Below are positions 36,384-45,526 of a stretch of 54,299 bases of DNA, one piece after another. The stretch comes from Selenomonadales bacterium OttesenSCG-928-I06 (GTDB lineage Bacteria > Bacillota > Negativicutes > Sporomusales > Sporomusaceae). The stretch's first letter is position 1. The number at the start of each line of letters is the position of its first letter. The DNA lies in contig JAJDHX010000005.1 of assembly GCA_030266395.1 (NCBI GenBank), forward strand, positions 1-54,299, read 5' to 3'. A program made the translations under genes and the position numbers. The notes beneath the pieces are model-generated. The model searched no databases. It was given only the letters and a program-made list of their open reading frames with translations, and was not told the DNA's origin.

Positions 36384-36887
36384 TTAACAATCAAAATTAT
36401 AATTTTTTATTAACTTTTGGCCAAATTTATTACTATGAATCAACTTATTTTTAAGATCGACTAAAATTATGGCTAAATCAGCCCAGCCTTTCAGAGTAAG
36501 CATAAAATCTTTGTGATATTTTGCTTTTTCTGTTTCTTTTATTACTTCTGGTGATATATTTTCTTCTGTTATAATGACAAAAGTAACAATGGTTGACATA
36601 TGGTTTTCTGAGATTTTCAGGTCTTTAGATATATATTTTTTAAAAATATCTGTGTAAGAAGTGATTGATTCAGCAGATAGGGACGTGGAAGGTATATGGA
36701 TACAGATAAATTCATGATTTTTGGTTTGATAGATATTTAATTTTTTAGTAAATAAATATTTTTCACTAACAATTTTTTGTTCTGCAAATAATTCTAAGTT
36801 TAAATAGGGAAAGTTATTTGCATCTCTGAAATCAAAACTATTTTGCAATTTTCTTTTAATATGTCTTAAATAGTCAGCTGTATTCAT
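36384..36887 (-). CDS. Hypothetical protein, 167 residues
   Basis: I do not recognise the family. It is a soluble, mixed alpha/beta protein without signal peptide or membrane helix, with a single cysteine at the C-terminal end. A repeated pattern of strands (FICIHIPS, STIVTFVIITEE, ADLAIILVDLKN) suggests a compact alpha/beta domain. The start is ATG 36887 with GAGG five bases upstream. It lies downstream of pheT on the same strand, about 50 bases away, and its stop is just before the cstA promoter. Possibly transcribed by read-through from pheST, as the intervening hairpin has a poor T tract in that direction. Confidence 0.6.
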   Translation of the reverse strand: MNTADYLRHIKRKLQNSFDFRDANNFPYLNLELFAEQKIVSEKYLFTKKLNIYQTKNHEFICIHIPSTSLSAESITSYTDIFKKYISKDLKISENHMSTIVTFVIITEENISPEVIKETEKAKYHKDFMLTLKGWADLAIILVDLKNKLIHSNKFGQKLIKNYNFDC

Positions 36888-36902
36888 ATTAACCTCAGCA
36901 TA

Positions 36903-36935
36903 AATCCCCTAACTAGCATAATTAGGGGATTTTTT
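36903..36935. terminator. Hairpin between pheT and the 167-residue gene
   Basis: AATCCCCTAA (36903-36912) pairs with TTAGGGGATT (36922-36931). Six T follow only on the plus strand. On the minus strand, the direction of pheT, the tail is ATTTATGC, so termination of pheST here may be partial. Confidence 0.55.
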
Positions 36936-36939
36936 ATTA

Positions 36940-39417
36940 TTAACTACGTAAAGCAGCATTAAATTTTTCTTTTAGATTTGTTACGATTTTTTCGTATATT
37001 GGATCTATTTCTGCATCTGTTAAGGTTTTGTTTTTATCTCTAAAAGTCAAAGAAAATGCTAAACTTTTTGAACCTTTTGGAATTTGTTCGCCTTTATAAA
37101 AATCAAATAACTCAAGGCTTTCCAGTAAATTGCCTGAACTTTTAAGAATAGCTTCTCTAATGGCTGAAGCAGGTATTTCTTCAGAGAGAATAACAGCTAG
37201 ATCGCGTGTGATAGCAGGGAATTTAGGCAGTTCTTGATAAACTGCTGTTGTAGTATATTTTGTGAGTTTATCCAGGAATATTTCAAATACATAAGTTTTT
37301 CTTTTAATATCAAATGCGTTCATAACTACAGGATGTACTTCTCCTAAATATCCTATCAGCTCGTCACCAATTTTGATTATAGCTGATTTTCCAGGGTGAA
37401 GAGTTGTTTGGAGAAGGTTGATATAATCTTTGTCTTCTGGGCTCTGATTTGAAGTTTCAAAATCAGGAACTGTAATGATATAATCTTTTATTTTTAATGA
37501 ATCTAAGATAACTTCCAGAGAACCTTTAGCATCATAAAAATCAACATTATCATTTGATTGACTGAAAACTTGTTTATGTCTTCTGCCTGACAAAAGACCG
37601 CCAAACATTAAAGGTTCAACAGGGAATTTTGTTATGGGAAGTTCTTCAGATTTGTATATAGCACCTATTTCATAGATTTTAAGATCATAGTTGTTTTTAG
37701 CAGAGTTACTTGAAGCTGTCTCTAATAAACTGCCTAAAAGAGTTGTTCTTAAACTAGGGAAATCATCTGTAATAGGATTTAAAATATCAATAGTTTTTCT
37801 TAAATTGCTATCAGAAGTAAGATTAAGTTTATCTAGAGTGCGGTTATTTACAAAGCTAAATGAAATAGTTTCATAAAAACCTATGCCTTGGCAAATTTCT
37901 TTAATTTGGTTAACAATAGAAGAGGTGCTTTTTTCGGCAGTTTCTGAAACAGGGAAAACAGGTGTACTTGTAGGTATATTGTCATAACCATATAATCTGG
38001 CAATTTCTTCTGAAATATCAGCAACCTGTTTTACATCAGATCGCCAGGAAGGAACTGTTGCTGACATATCTTGCCCATTTATAGATATTTCAAATTCTAA
38101 AGATTTTAGGAAACTTACCATGGTTTCTTGATCAATATTTGTACCTAGAATTTTGTTTATTTTATCTTTTGTAAAATTAATTTCAGTAGGGGCTATTGGA
38201 TTAGGATAATTATCTACTATCCCTCTGCAAGTTATAGAAGAGTCTGTAGCTTCTAAAAGATTAGCAGTTCTATCTAAAACATTTGTGATATTTCTAATGT
38301 CTACACCACGTTCAAAACGACTTGAAGCTTCTGAACGAAGACCAAGTTCTCTTGACGTTCTTCTGATGTTAGCATTATTAAAAGAAGCTGATTCTAAAAG
38401 AACAGTTGTTGTTTTTTCAGTAACCTCTGTATGTAAACCGCCCATAACTCCTGCAAGTCCTACAGCATTGGTTTTATCTGCAATTACTATCATATCTGGA
38501 TTTAAAGTTCTTTTAGCATCATCAAGAGTTGTTAATTTTTCATCTTTGTCAGCTTTTCTTACTATTATTTCATGATTTTCTAAAAGATCATAATCAAAGG
38601 CATGTAAAGGCTGACCTGTCTCCAACATAACAAAGTTAGTTATATCTACTATGTTATTTATAGGGCGCATACCTGCTGCCAGAAGCCTTTTTTTAAGCCA
38701 AGCTGGCGAAGGTTTTACTTTTACATTTCTAAAAATTCTGGTAGCATATCTATGACAAATACTGCTGTCAGCAATAGTAATTTTGGTTAAATCTGCTACA
38801 TTTTCTGAGGATTCTTCTTTTACATCTAAAGAAGGTTTCTTTAAAGGTCTTTTGGTTAAGGCTGCAATTTCTCTTGCAATGCCAAGCACGCTAAAACAGT
38901 CTGCTCTGTTAGGTGTTAAATCAAACTCTAGAACAACATCATCAAGACCTAAAACTTCTCTGATATCTGCTCCAATAGGAGTATCATCAGGTAATATATA
39001 AATACCTTCTCTATCTTGAGCTGATACTAGTTTTGCATCAAGTCCTAGTTCAGTTGTAGAACAAAACATCCCAAAAGATTCTACACCTCTTAAAACTGCT
39101 TTTTTCATTTTTGTACCGTCAGCAAGTTTTCCGCCTACAGTTGCAACAGGAACAATATTGTCTTTTCTTACATTTGTGGCTGCTGTAACTATTGTTAAAA
39201 TTTCAGTATTTATATCAACTTTACATACAGATAATTTTTCTGCATTTTCGTGTTTGTCTACACTAAGAATTTTACCTGTGATAATACCTTCAATATCTTT
39301 ACCTAAATATTCAATACTATCTACGGCAACACCAGCTCTTGTAAGCATTTCTGCAAGTTCTTCAGGTGTTTCTTTTATTTCAACATATTCTTCAAGCCAT
39401 TTAATGCTTGTTTGCAT
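36940..39417 (-). CDS. pheT: Phenylalanyl-tRNA synthetase beta subunit
   Basis: The 825-residue beta chain of the alpha2-beta2 enzyme contains the N-terminal EMAP-like tRNA-binding domain (GKILSVDKHENAEKLSVCKVDI), the B3/B4 editing region, B5 domains (FTKDKINKILG) and the C-terminal anticodon-binding fold (FPAITRDLAVIL...). I place the start at ATG 39417 (MQTSIKWLEEYVEI), behind AGGAGG; the frame is open to 39462 but that extension is not conserved-looking. It follows pheS by 90 bases and shares its T-box leader. Confidence 0.96.
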   Translation of the reverse strand: MQTSIKWLEEYVEIKETPEELAEMLTRAGVAVDSIEYLGKDIEGIITGKILSVDKHENAEKLSVCKVDINTEILTIVTAATNVRKDNIVPVATVGGKLADGTKMKKAVLRGVESFGMFCSTTELGLDAKLVSAQDREGIYILPDDTPIGADIREVLGLDDVVLEFDLTPNRADCFSVLGIAREIAALTKRPLKKPSLDVKEESSENVADLTKITIADSSICHRYATRIFRNVKVKPSPAWLKKRLLAAGMRPINNIVDITNFVMLETGQPLHAFDYDLLENHEIIVRKADKDEKLTTLDDAKRTLNPDMIVIADKTNAVGLAGVMGGLHTEVTEKTTTVLLESASFNNANIRRTSRELGLRSEASSRFERGVDIRNITNVLDRTANLLEATDSSITCRGIVDNYPNPIAPTEINFTKDKINKILGTNIDQETMVSFLKSLEFEISINGQDMSATVPSWRSDVKQVADISEEIARLYGYDNIPTSTPVFPVSETAEKSTSSIVNQIKEICQGIGFYETISFSFVNNRTLDKLNLTSDSNLRKTIDILNPITDDFPSLRTTLLGSLLETASSNSAKNNYDLKIYEIGAIYKSEELPITKFPVEPLMFGGLLSGRRHKQVFSQSNDNVDFYDAKGSLEVILDSLKIKDYIITVPDFETSNQSPEDKDYINLLQTTLHPGKSAIIKIGDELIGYLGEVHPVVMNAFDIKRKTYVFEIFLDKLTKYTTTAVYQELPKFPAITRDLAVILSEEIPASAIREAILKSSGNLLESLELFDFYKGEQIPKGSKSLAFSLTFRDKNKTLTDAEIDPIYEKIVTNLKEKFNAALRS

Positions 39418-39480
39418 TTTAATTCCTCCTGATTCATAATACAGATTCACATTCAAAAACATATGATATTTATTCTGTGT

Positions 39481-39502
39481 TTTTAAATGGGGATTAGTAT
39501 AA
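39481..39502. repeat. Single copy of the 34.2-kb inverted-repeat arm
   Basis: This 22-base segment matches the right arm at 34298-34319 at 19 of 22 positions, with GGATTAGTATA in common. It lies in the pheS-pheT gap with no complementary arm nearby. Confidence 0.45.
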
Positions 39503-39507
39503 GTAAT

Positions 39508-40539
39508 TTAGAATTGTTCTAAAAATCTTACATCATTTTCATAAAATAATCTTAAATCATTTATTTTGTATAAAAGCATAGTTATTCTTTCTATGCCAAG
39601 ACCGAAGGCAAACCCACTTACTTTTTCAGGATCATAGTTACTCATTTTAAGTACATTTGGATGAACCATTCCTGACCCTAAAATTTCGAGCCAGCTTGTG
39701 TATGAGCAAACTCTGCAACCTTTGCCATTGCACATTACGCAAGAAATATCAACTTCTGCACTAGGCTCTGTGAATGGGAAAAAGCTTGGTCTGAAACGAA
39801 CTTTTACGCTGTTACCGAAAATGTCTTTTAAGAAAAATTCTAAAATAGCTTTTAAATCTGAAAAGTTTATATCTTCATCTATTACAAGTCCTTCAACTTG
39901 GTTAAATACCGGAGAGTGTGTAGCATCATAATCTCTTCTGTAAACTCTACCTGGAGCAATAATTCTGATAGGTGAGTTCGGCTTTGCTTGTTGCATAGTT
40001 CTTACTTGAACAGGTGAAGTGTGTGTTCTAAGTAAAAATTCTTTTGTTATGTAAAAAGAGTCTTGCATATCTCTGGCAGGATGATCTTTTGGTAAATTCA
40101 AAGCTTCGAAATTGTGAAAATCACTTTCAATTTCAGGACCTTCTGCTACAGAAAAACCCATATTTATGAAAGAGTTTTTTACTCTTTCTAAAGTTAAAGT
40201 TAAAGGATGTTTATGTCCGATATCATTTCTTCTGCCAGGCAAAGTTACATCAATTTTTTCGCTTGATAATTTGCCTGAAAGCTCTTTTTCTTTTAAAGTG
40301 CTTGATTTTTCAGCAATAATATTTTCAAAATCTGCTCTTACTTCATTTACTAATTTACCTACTAGAGGTCTTTCTTCTGGACTCAAAGATCCTAGGGAAC
40401 GCAAAAAAGTAGTCAAGTTGCTTTTTTTGCCCAAATATTTTACCTTTAAATCATTTAATTCTTTTTCAGAAGAAGCGTTGTTTAATTCAGTTAAACCTTC
40501 ATTTCTAAATAAATTAAGTTCTTCTTTAAGCTTATTCAC
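39508..40539 (-). CDS. pheS: Phenylalanyl-tRNA synthetase alpha subunit
   Basis: The 343-residue class II synthetase catalytic subunit has an N-terminal coiled coil (about 1-85), the [14 protein letters not shown] start of the core, motif 2 in the [10 protein letters not shown] to [13 protein letters not shown] region, and motif 3 in [16 protein letters not shown] four-cysteine knuckle, [12 protein letters not shown], lies before motif 3, as in many Firmicute PheS proteins. It is first in pheST and is controlled by an upstream T-box. Confidence 0.96.
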   Translation of the reverse strand: MNKLKEELNLFRNEGLTELNNASSEKELNDLKVKYLGKKSNLTTFLRSLGSLSPEERPLVGKLVNEVRADFENIIAEKSSTLKEKELSGKLSSEKIDVTLPGRRNDIGHKHPLTLTLERVKNSFINMGFSVAEGPEIESDFHNFEALNLPKDHPARDMQDSFYITKEFLLRTHTSPVQVRTMQQAKPNSPIRIIAPGRVYRRDYDATHSPVFNQVEGLVIDEDINFSDLKAILEFFLKDIFGNSVKVRFRPSFFPFTEPSAEVDISCVMCNGKGCRVCSYTSWLEILGSGMVHPNVLKMSNYDPEKVSGFAFGLGIERITMLLYKINDLRLFYENDVRFLEQF

Positions 40540-40571
40540 TTTTTAACCTCACTTTTTAATGTTATAAATAT

Positions 40572-40830
40572 AAAAATAAAAAGACTTTTACCCCTTGAAA
40601 GGGGCAAAAGTCCTGCTTTTGCGGTACCACCCTAATTTTTGCTTGTGGTTCTTTTAACGGGGAAAACCGTTTGACCTACGCAAGATAAATCTCTTCAGTC
40701 AAAAGACTCCAGAACGAACTTCTGTCAGAAAATTTTAGTGCAGCTTTCAGTCTATGGCTGCATTCTTCCCTGTAAAAATTTTGGCCTGACGTACTTTTTT
40801 CTTTCATAGTCCTAAAAATTATATAAATGC
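40572..40830 (-). ncRNA. T-box leader of pheST
   Basis: Read on the minus strand, the leader has the core AGGGTGGTACCGC (40621-40633 region). It is followed by a terminator, GACTTTTGCCCC (40601-40612) pairing with GGGGTAAAAGTC (40583-40594), then T-rich sequence. The TGGT matches an ACCA end with discriminator A, as in tRNA-Phe. The stem I region (about 40690-40820) includes GAAGTTCGTTCTGG, a possible TTC specifier. A T-box senses uncharged tRNA and prevents termination. Confidence 0.9.
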
Positions 40831-40836
40831 TTTAAA

Positions 40837-40932
40837 CTATTGTACCATGATTTTTTTATAATATAAATACATAGCAACAGAACCGGTAGCTTCAAAAAGT
40901 CGCCAAAAGAAATTAACATTAACAGAAACCAT
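40837..40932 (-). CDS. yqzL: YqzL-like microprotein, 31 residues
   Basis: ATG 40932 opens a 31-codon frame reading MVSVNVNFFWRLFEATGS, then VAMYLYYKKIMVQ. The W-x-LF-x-x-TG-S-x-x-x-YL-x-YK pattern matches the small YqzL-like family of Firmicutes, whose function is unknown. AGAGAGGG lies 10 bases upstream, and a good promoter lies at 40988-41016. The gene sits between the spoU-type methyltransferase gene and the pheST T-box. It is short and could be overlooked by size-limited gene calling. Confidence 0.7.
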   Translation of the reverse strand: MVSVNVNFFWRLFEATGSVAMYLYYKKIMVQ

Positions 40933-40987
40933 TACGGTCACACCCTCTCTTGCTGTTTGGGCAATTTAAGGTTATTGCTTAAACGTA

Positions 40988-41016
40988 ATTATAGCATAAT
41001 TGATTTAAAGACACAA
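40988..41016 (-). promoter_or_regulatory. yqzL promoter (extended -10)
   Basis: TTGTGT (41011-41016) and TATAAT (40988-40993) are 17 bp apart, and TGC directly before TATAAT makes an extended -10. It lies immediately after the upstream gene's stop codon. Confidence 0.6.
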
Positions 41017-41022
41017 GGGAAT

Positions 41023-41901
41023 CTAAATTTTGGCAATTTCATATAAAATAATTCCTGCAGCTACCGATACATTAAGTGATTCAGCTTGTCCATGAATAGG
41101 AATACAAACATTTTTATCTGCATTTTTCAAAATGTTTTCTGAAAGACCGTTTGCTTCATTGCCAAAAGCAATTGCCAGAGGTTTAGTAAATTTCATATTG
41201 GTATAATTATTGTTAGAATCTAAGGCTGTAGCATATAAAGCTACATTATTTTCTTTAAGATATTTAATAAGATTTTGAGATTCAATTCCTTGAATGATTG
41301 GCAGATGAAATAAAGAGCCCATAGAAGAACGTACTGTTTTAGGATTAAAAAGATCAGCAGTTCCTTGCAGCATAATGACAGCACTGCATCCAGCTGCATC
41401 AGCAGTCCTTATAATTGTACCTACATTACCGGGATCTTGAATATTGTCTAATACAGCTATGAAATGATCACTTTTATTTTTAGAAAACAATCTATCTAAG
41501 CTATATTCAAATTTTTCAACTATTACCATTACACCTTGCGGTTCTTCTGTATCGCTTATTTTATTATAAACTTCTGGTGATACTTCCAGAAAAGGGATTT
41601 TATCTATATTAAAAAAATCAAAGTAATTTGCACTGTTAGGATTGTTTTTTAAAAATTTTTTGCCAAAAGTATATAAGGCATCTTGAAGTCTTCGTTTTTT
41701 TAGCACTTCTTTTGTGTAAATAACTGTTTTAACACGGCATTTTGATTTTAGACATTCTTCTATAAGTCTTATACCTTCTAAACAGTAAACATTGTTTTTA
41801 TCACGATATTTTTTTTGCTTTAAAAGCGCAATTTCTTTAATGATAGGGTTTTGAACACTTAAGATTATCTTTTTGTTAATATCAAGATTTGCAAAGTCCA
41901 T
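41023..41901 (-). CDS. TrmH/SpoU-family RNA 2'-O-methyltransferase
   Basis: The 292-residue protein has an N-terminal SpoU substrate-binding domain (about 12-110) and a C-terminal SPOUT methyltransferase with the three family motifs: LDNIQDPGNVGTIIRTADAAG, IAFGNEANGLSENI and PIHGQAESLNVSVAAGIILYE. These form the knotted SAM site and act on rRNA or tRNA. Location near rpmI-rplT and pheST is a common Firmicute arrangement. The target nucleotide is unknown. Confidence 0.9.
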   Translation of the reverse strand: MDFANLDINKKIILSVQNPIIKEIALLKQKKYRDKNNVYCLEGIRLIEECLKSKCRVKTVIYTKEVLKKRRLQDALYTFGKKFLKNNPNSANYFDFFNIDKIPFLEVSPEVYNKISDTEEPQGVMVIVEKFEYSLDRLFSKNKSDHFIAVLDNIQDPGNVGTIIRTADAAGCSAVIMLQGTADLFNPKTVRSSMGSLFHLPIIQGIESQNLIKYLKENNVALYATALDSNNNYTNMKFTKPLAIAFGNEANGLSENILKNADKNVCIPIHGQAESLNVSVAAGIILYEIAKI

Positions 41902-42042
41902 TAGTACACATCCTTTCTATAACAAGGATTTTTATTAGTTGGTTGTATTATACACCAGTAAACTTATTTTTAGCAATGCATTACTTATTTGGGAATTATA
42001 TCTAAAAGATCAGATAGCTTTTTAAAATTTTTATTTACACCA

Positions 42043-42090
42043 TAAAAAAATAAAGCCAGGTACAGATTTGAATAGACTGTACTTGGCTTT
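42043..42090 (-). terminator. Terminator of infC-rpmI-rplT
   Basis: AAAGCCAGGTACAG (42052-42065) pairs with CTGTACTTGGCTTT (42077-42090), followed on the minus strand by a T-rich tail. Confidence 0.85.
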
Positions 42091-42103
42091 TGTTTTTAAA
42101 TCA

Positions 42104-42460
42104 TTAATTAAATTGCTCTTTAGCGGTATCTGCAAGTTTGCTAAAAGCAGCAGCATCAGTAACTGCTAAGTCAGCAAGCATTTTGCGATTTATTTCTATA
42201 CCTGCTTTTTTAAGACCGTTCATCATTCTGCTGTAAGAAATATCATTCATTCTAGCAGCAGCATTTATTCTGGCAATCCATAATTTTCTAAAGTTACCTT
42301 TTTTGTCGCGACGATCTCTATAAGCATAATGAAGTGCTTTCATTACTGTTTCGTTAGCTTTTTTAAACTGTCTGTTTCTTGCGCCGCGATATCCTTTTGC
42401 TAATTTAAGAATTTTTTTATGACGTCTATGTGCTGTTACGCCTGTTTTTATTCTTGGCAT
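42104..42460 (-). CDS. rplT: Ribosomal protein L20
   Basis: The 118-residue basic protein is typical of L20 throughout ([31 protein letters not shown]). It binds 23S rRNA early in large-subunit assembly and, in Firmicutes, represses its own operon by binding the infC leader; such a leader is present here. It is the last gene of infC-rpmI-rplT, 62 bases after rpmI. Confidence 0.98.
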   Translation of the reverse strand: MPRIKTGVTAHRRHKKILKLAKGYRGARNRQFKKANETVMKALHYAYRDRRDKKGNFRKLWIARINAAARMNDISYSRMMNGLKKAGIEINRKMLADLAVTDAAAFSKLADTAKEQFN

Positions 42461-42522
42461 TTGTTAAACCTCCTATAATTGTGAACCGTTATTTTTACAT
42501 AAAAGTTTTATAATACTAGAAA

Positions 42523-42723
42523 TTATCTTGCGTAAGGAAGCATTTTAGATACGCGTTCGTGATCAGACTTGCTTACAAGCGTAGCTTTTCTAAGATTTCT
42601 TTTTCTAGCAGGTGATTTTTTTTCTAAGATATGACTTTTAAAAGCTTTAGCACGTTTAAATTCTCCAGAGCCTGTGACTTTAAAACGTTTTGCAGCGCTT
42701 CTACGAGTTTTAATTTTAGGCAT
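42523..42723 (-). CDS. rpmI: Ribosomal protein L35
   Basis: The 66-residue protein starts [20 protein letters not shown], the usual L35 start. I use ATG 42723, which has GGAGATGCTACA before it; the frame is open to 42783 but that part is the intergenic region. Basic C-terminus with [12 protein letters not shown]. Middle gene of the IF3-L35-L20 operon. Confidence 0.97.
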   Translation of the reverse strand: MPKIKTRRSAAKRFKVTGSGEFKRAKAFKSHILEKKSPARKRNLRKATLVSKSDHERVSKMLPYAR

Positions 42724-42809
42724 TGTAGCATCTCCTTTTAATTTATGAGAAAAAGACTTTTGTGATATGTAATACACAGACAAGTCCTTTTACATGCATT
42801 TTTAATAAT

Positions 42810-43343
42810 CTAGTTAGCTTGAGTTGTACTAGATTTTGGACTTAAAATCATAATCATATTTTTACCTTCAAGTTTGGCTTCTCTTTCAATAATGGCAGCT
42901 TCTTTTAATAAATCTCCCATTTTAACTAAAAGTTGTCTGCCAAGCTCAGGATGAGATAACTCTCTTCCTCTAAAGGTGATTGTAACTTTAACTTTATCTC
43001 CATTATCCAAGAAGCGTTGAGCATTTTTCAACTTAACATTAAAATCATGATCTTCAATGTTAGGTCTAATTTTAACTTCTTTTAAAGCTGTTACTTTTTG
43101 TTTTTTCTTAACTTCTTTAGCTCTTTTTTGTCTTTCGTATCTGAATTTACCTGAATCAATAATACGACAAACAGGTGGTTTGGCAGTAGGAGCAACTTCT
43201 ACTAAATCAAGATTTTGCTCACTTGCAAGTTTAAGGGCATCTTTAAGGCTCATTATACCCAATTGTTCATTTTCGCTGTCAATCAATCTAACTTCTTTAG
43301 CCTTAATTTCTTCGTTGATCTTTAAATTAGCTTCTTTGCTAAT
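42810..43343 (-). CDS. infC: Translation initiation factor IF-3, AUU start codon
   Basis: The 177-residue protein has the N-terminal domain (INEEIKAKEVRLIDSENEQLG) and the C-terminal ribosome-binding domain (IRPNIEDHDFNVKLKNAQRFL, KVTITFRGREL). The start is ATT at 43341-43343. GGGAGG lies 9 bases upstream, and an in-frame TGA three codons before the ATT excludes any earlier start. Starting at TTG 43286 instead would delete the conserved INEEI segment. A rare AUU start lets IF3 limit its own synthesis in other bacteria. Confidence 0.95.
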   Translation of the reverse strand: MSKEANLKINEEIKAKEVRLIDSENEQLGIMSLKDALKLASEQNLDLVEVAPTAKPPVCRIIDSGKFRYERQKRAKEVKKKQKVTALKEVKIRPNIEDHDFNVKLKNAQRFLDNGDKVKVTITFRGRELSHPELGRQLLVKMGDLLKEAAIIEREAKLEGKNMIMILSPKSSTTQAN

Positions 43344-43371
43344 TGAGACTCACCTCCCGATTAATATAAAA

Positions 43372-43490
43372 ACATAAAAAGCGAGTGGAACAGTCCACCC
43401 GCAAAATAATTTAAATCATAAATATGATAAATTTATTATTTCGACCATACTAGCTAAGCGCTGTAAGGTGAGAAGCGGATGGCTTCTACT
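43372..43490 (-). ncRNA. L20-type autoregulatory leader of infC-rpmI-rplT
   Basis: On the minus strand the leader begins with GTAGAAGCC...GCTTCTCACCT (about 43466-43490), a stem resembling Firmicute L20 leaders. It ends in a terminator, GCGGGTGGA (43394-43402) pairing with TTCCACTCGC (43381-43390) and then TTTTT. The overall arrangement ahead of infC matches the L20 leader class; the exact fold was not computed. Confidence 0.75.
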
Positions 43491-43506
43491 TTAATTTTAC
43501 TCTAAT

Positions 43507-43535
43507 ATACTACCATTATTTTTTCTTAAAGTCAA
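43507..43535 (-). promoter_or_regulatory. infC operon promoter
   Basis: TTGACT (43530-43535) and TAGTAT (43507-43512) are 17 bp apart on the minus strand, placing the transcription start just before the L20-type leader. Confidence 0.65.
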
Positions 43536-43552
43536 TTTTTTCTTTTGAAAAA

Positions 43553-45475
43553 TTAAACTTTCACTAAATTTTGAGCTTTTGTATTTATTTCTTCTCTAAC
43601 TCTATCAATAAACTCGTTTAATCCCATAAACCCTAAATCGCCTTGACCAAATCTTCTTACAGATACACCGTTTTCTTCAATTTCTTTTTCTCCAACAACA
43701 AGCATATAAGGGATTTTAGCAAGTTGGCCTTCTCTTATTTTATAACCGATTTTTTCGTTTCTGGAATCAACTTCTACCCTAATATCTTTATCAAAGATTT
43801 CAGAGGCAATTTTTTCTGCATATTCTACATGACGAGAACTTACAGGTAGAATTTTTACTTGTACAGGAGCAAGCCAAACAGGGAAAGCACCTGCATAGTG
43901 TTCTATTAAAATACCAATAAATCTTTCTATACTGCCATAAACTACTCTATGCAACATAACAGGACGATGTCTTTGACCATCTTCTCCAACATAATTTAAG
44001 TCGAATTTTTCAGGAAGCATCATATCAAGCTGGATAGTACCGCATTGCCATGTTCTGCCGATAGAATCTTTTAAATGGAAATCTATTTTAGGTCCATAGA
44101 AAGCTCCATCGCCAGGGTTGATTTTATAAGGCATTTTAAGTTCTTCTAATGCTTCTTTTAAGGCGTTAGTAGTTATATCCCATATTTCATCAGTACCCAT
44201 TGCTTTATCTGGTTTTGTGCTTAATTCAGCATGATAAGAAAGTCCAAAAACATTATATACTTCATTAAATAAATGAATTACATTTTTAATTTCAGATTTA
44301 ATCTGAGAAGGTAGCATGAAAATATGTGCGTCATCTTGAGTAAAACTTCTAACTCTCATTAGTCCATGAAGAACTCCTGAAATTTCATGTCTGTGAACTT
44401 GACCTAATTCGCAAGTTCTAAGAGGCAGGTCTCTATAACTGTGATAGTCAGCTTTATACACTAAAATTCCACCAGGACAATTCATTGGTTTTACAGCAAA
44501 ACCTTCGGTATCTATTTTAGTGAAATACATATTGTTTCTATAGTGCTCCCAGTGCCCTGACTGTTGCCAGAGTCTTTGATTTAAAATGATGGGAGTTTTA
44601 ATTTCTTTATAACCATATTGACGATGAATTTGACGCCAATAATTTTCAAGTTCATTTCTGATAACCATACCATTAGGATGGAAAAAAGGAAACCCAGGAC
44701 CATCTTCTTGAATACTGAACAGATTTAGTTCACGACCAAGTTTTCTATGGTCGCGTTTGGCAGCTTCTTCAAGCATTGTCAAATAAGCTTCTAATTCTGA
44801 TTTCTTTTCAAAAGAAGTTCCGTAAATCCTTTGCAGCATTTTACGGTTTTCATCGCCTCTAAAATAAGCGCCTGCAATACTTTGTAATTTTAAAGCTCTT
44901 ATTTTGCCAGTAGAAGGAAGATGCGGACCGGCACAAAGATCAACGAATTCACCTTGTTTATATAAAGATATTTCAGCATCTTGCGGTAAGAGAGAGATAA
45001 GTTCTTGTTTATAAGTTTCGCCCATTTCACCAAACATAGCTATTGCTTCTTTTCGAGGCATAACAAATCTTTCGATAGACAAGTCTTCTTTTACAATTCG
45101 ATTCATCTCAGCTTCTATTTTTACAAGATCTTCTGGAACAAATTTATGATTACAATCAAAGTCATAGTAAAAACCATTAGCAATAGCAGGACCTATACCA
45201 AGTTTGACATTATGATATAGACGTTTTACAGCTTGAGCTAAAATATGTGAAGAAGTATGACGAAAAGCATCTTTACCTTCTTCATCTTCGAAAGTAAGAA
45301 ATTCTACATTGCAGTCTTCTTCAATATGAGTAGTTAAATCAGTCAGGTTGTCATTAACTTTAGCAACAAGCGCATTTTTGCCAAGGCTTCTGCTAATATT
45401 TGAAGCAATTTCTGATAATGTAAGCCCTTTTTCAAATTCTTTTACAATACCGTCTTTTAGAGTAATTTTAATCAT
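43553..45475 (-). CDS. thrS: Threonyl-tRNA synthetase
   Basis: The 640-residue class II synthetase has an N-terminal TGS domain (about 1-62), the HxxxH editing domain (HTSSHILAQAVKRLY, with CAGPHL), a catalytic core with zinc ligands and motif 2 (RTCELGQVHRHEISGVLHGLMRVRSF), motif 3 (MLHRVVYGSIERFIGILIEHY) and a C-terminal anticodon-binding domain. GGAG lies before the ATG. A T-box precedes it. The infC operon starts just downstream with its own promoter. Confidence 0.97.
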   Translation of the reverse strand: MIKITLKDGIVKEFEKGLTLSEIASNISRSLGKNALVAKVNDNLTDLTTHIEEDCNVEFLTFEDEEGKDAFRHTSSHILAQAVKRLYHNVKLGIGPAIANGFYYDFDCNHKFVPEDLVKIEAEMNRIVKEDLSIERFVMPRKEAIAMFGEMGETYKQELISLLPQDAEISLYKQGEFVDLCAGPHLPSTGKIRALKLQSIAGAYFRGDENRKMLQRIYGTSFEKKSELEAYLTMLEEAAKRDHRKLGRELNLFSIQEDGPGFPFFHPNGMVIRNELENYWRQIHRQYGYKEIKTPIILNQRLWQQSGHWEHYRNNMYFTKIDTEGFAVKPMNCPGGILVYKADYHSYRDLPLRTCELGQVHRHEISGVLHGLMRVRSFTQDDAHIFMLPSQIKSEIKNVIHLFNEVYNVFGLSYHAELSTKPDKAMGTDEIWDITTNALKEALEELKMPYKINPGDGAFYGPKIDFHLKDSIGRTWQCGTIQLDMMLPEKFDLNYVGEDGQRHRPVMLHRVVYGSIERFIGILIEHYAGAFPVWLAPVQVKILPVSSRHVEYAEKIASEIFDKDIRVEVDSRNEKIGYKIREGQLAKIPYMLVVGEKEIEENGVSVRRFGQGDLGFMGLNEFIDRVREEINTKAQNLVKV

Positions 45476-45526
45476 TCTATATTCTCCTTACTAGGTAATA
45501 AACATATATACAGGGTTTTAATAAAA

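Noticed and set aside
39418-39462. N-terminal extension of PheT
   Set aside because: AGGAGG directly precedes ATG 39417, and the extra 15 codons do not resemble PheT.
43057-43286. infC starting at TTG 43286
   Set aside because: This would remove the conserved INEEIKAKEVR segment; ATT 43343 has the ribosome site and an in-frame stop just upstream.
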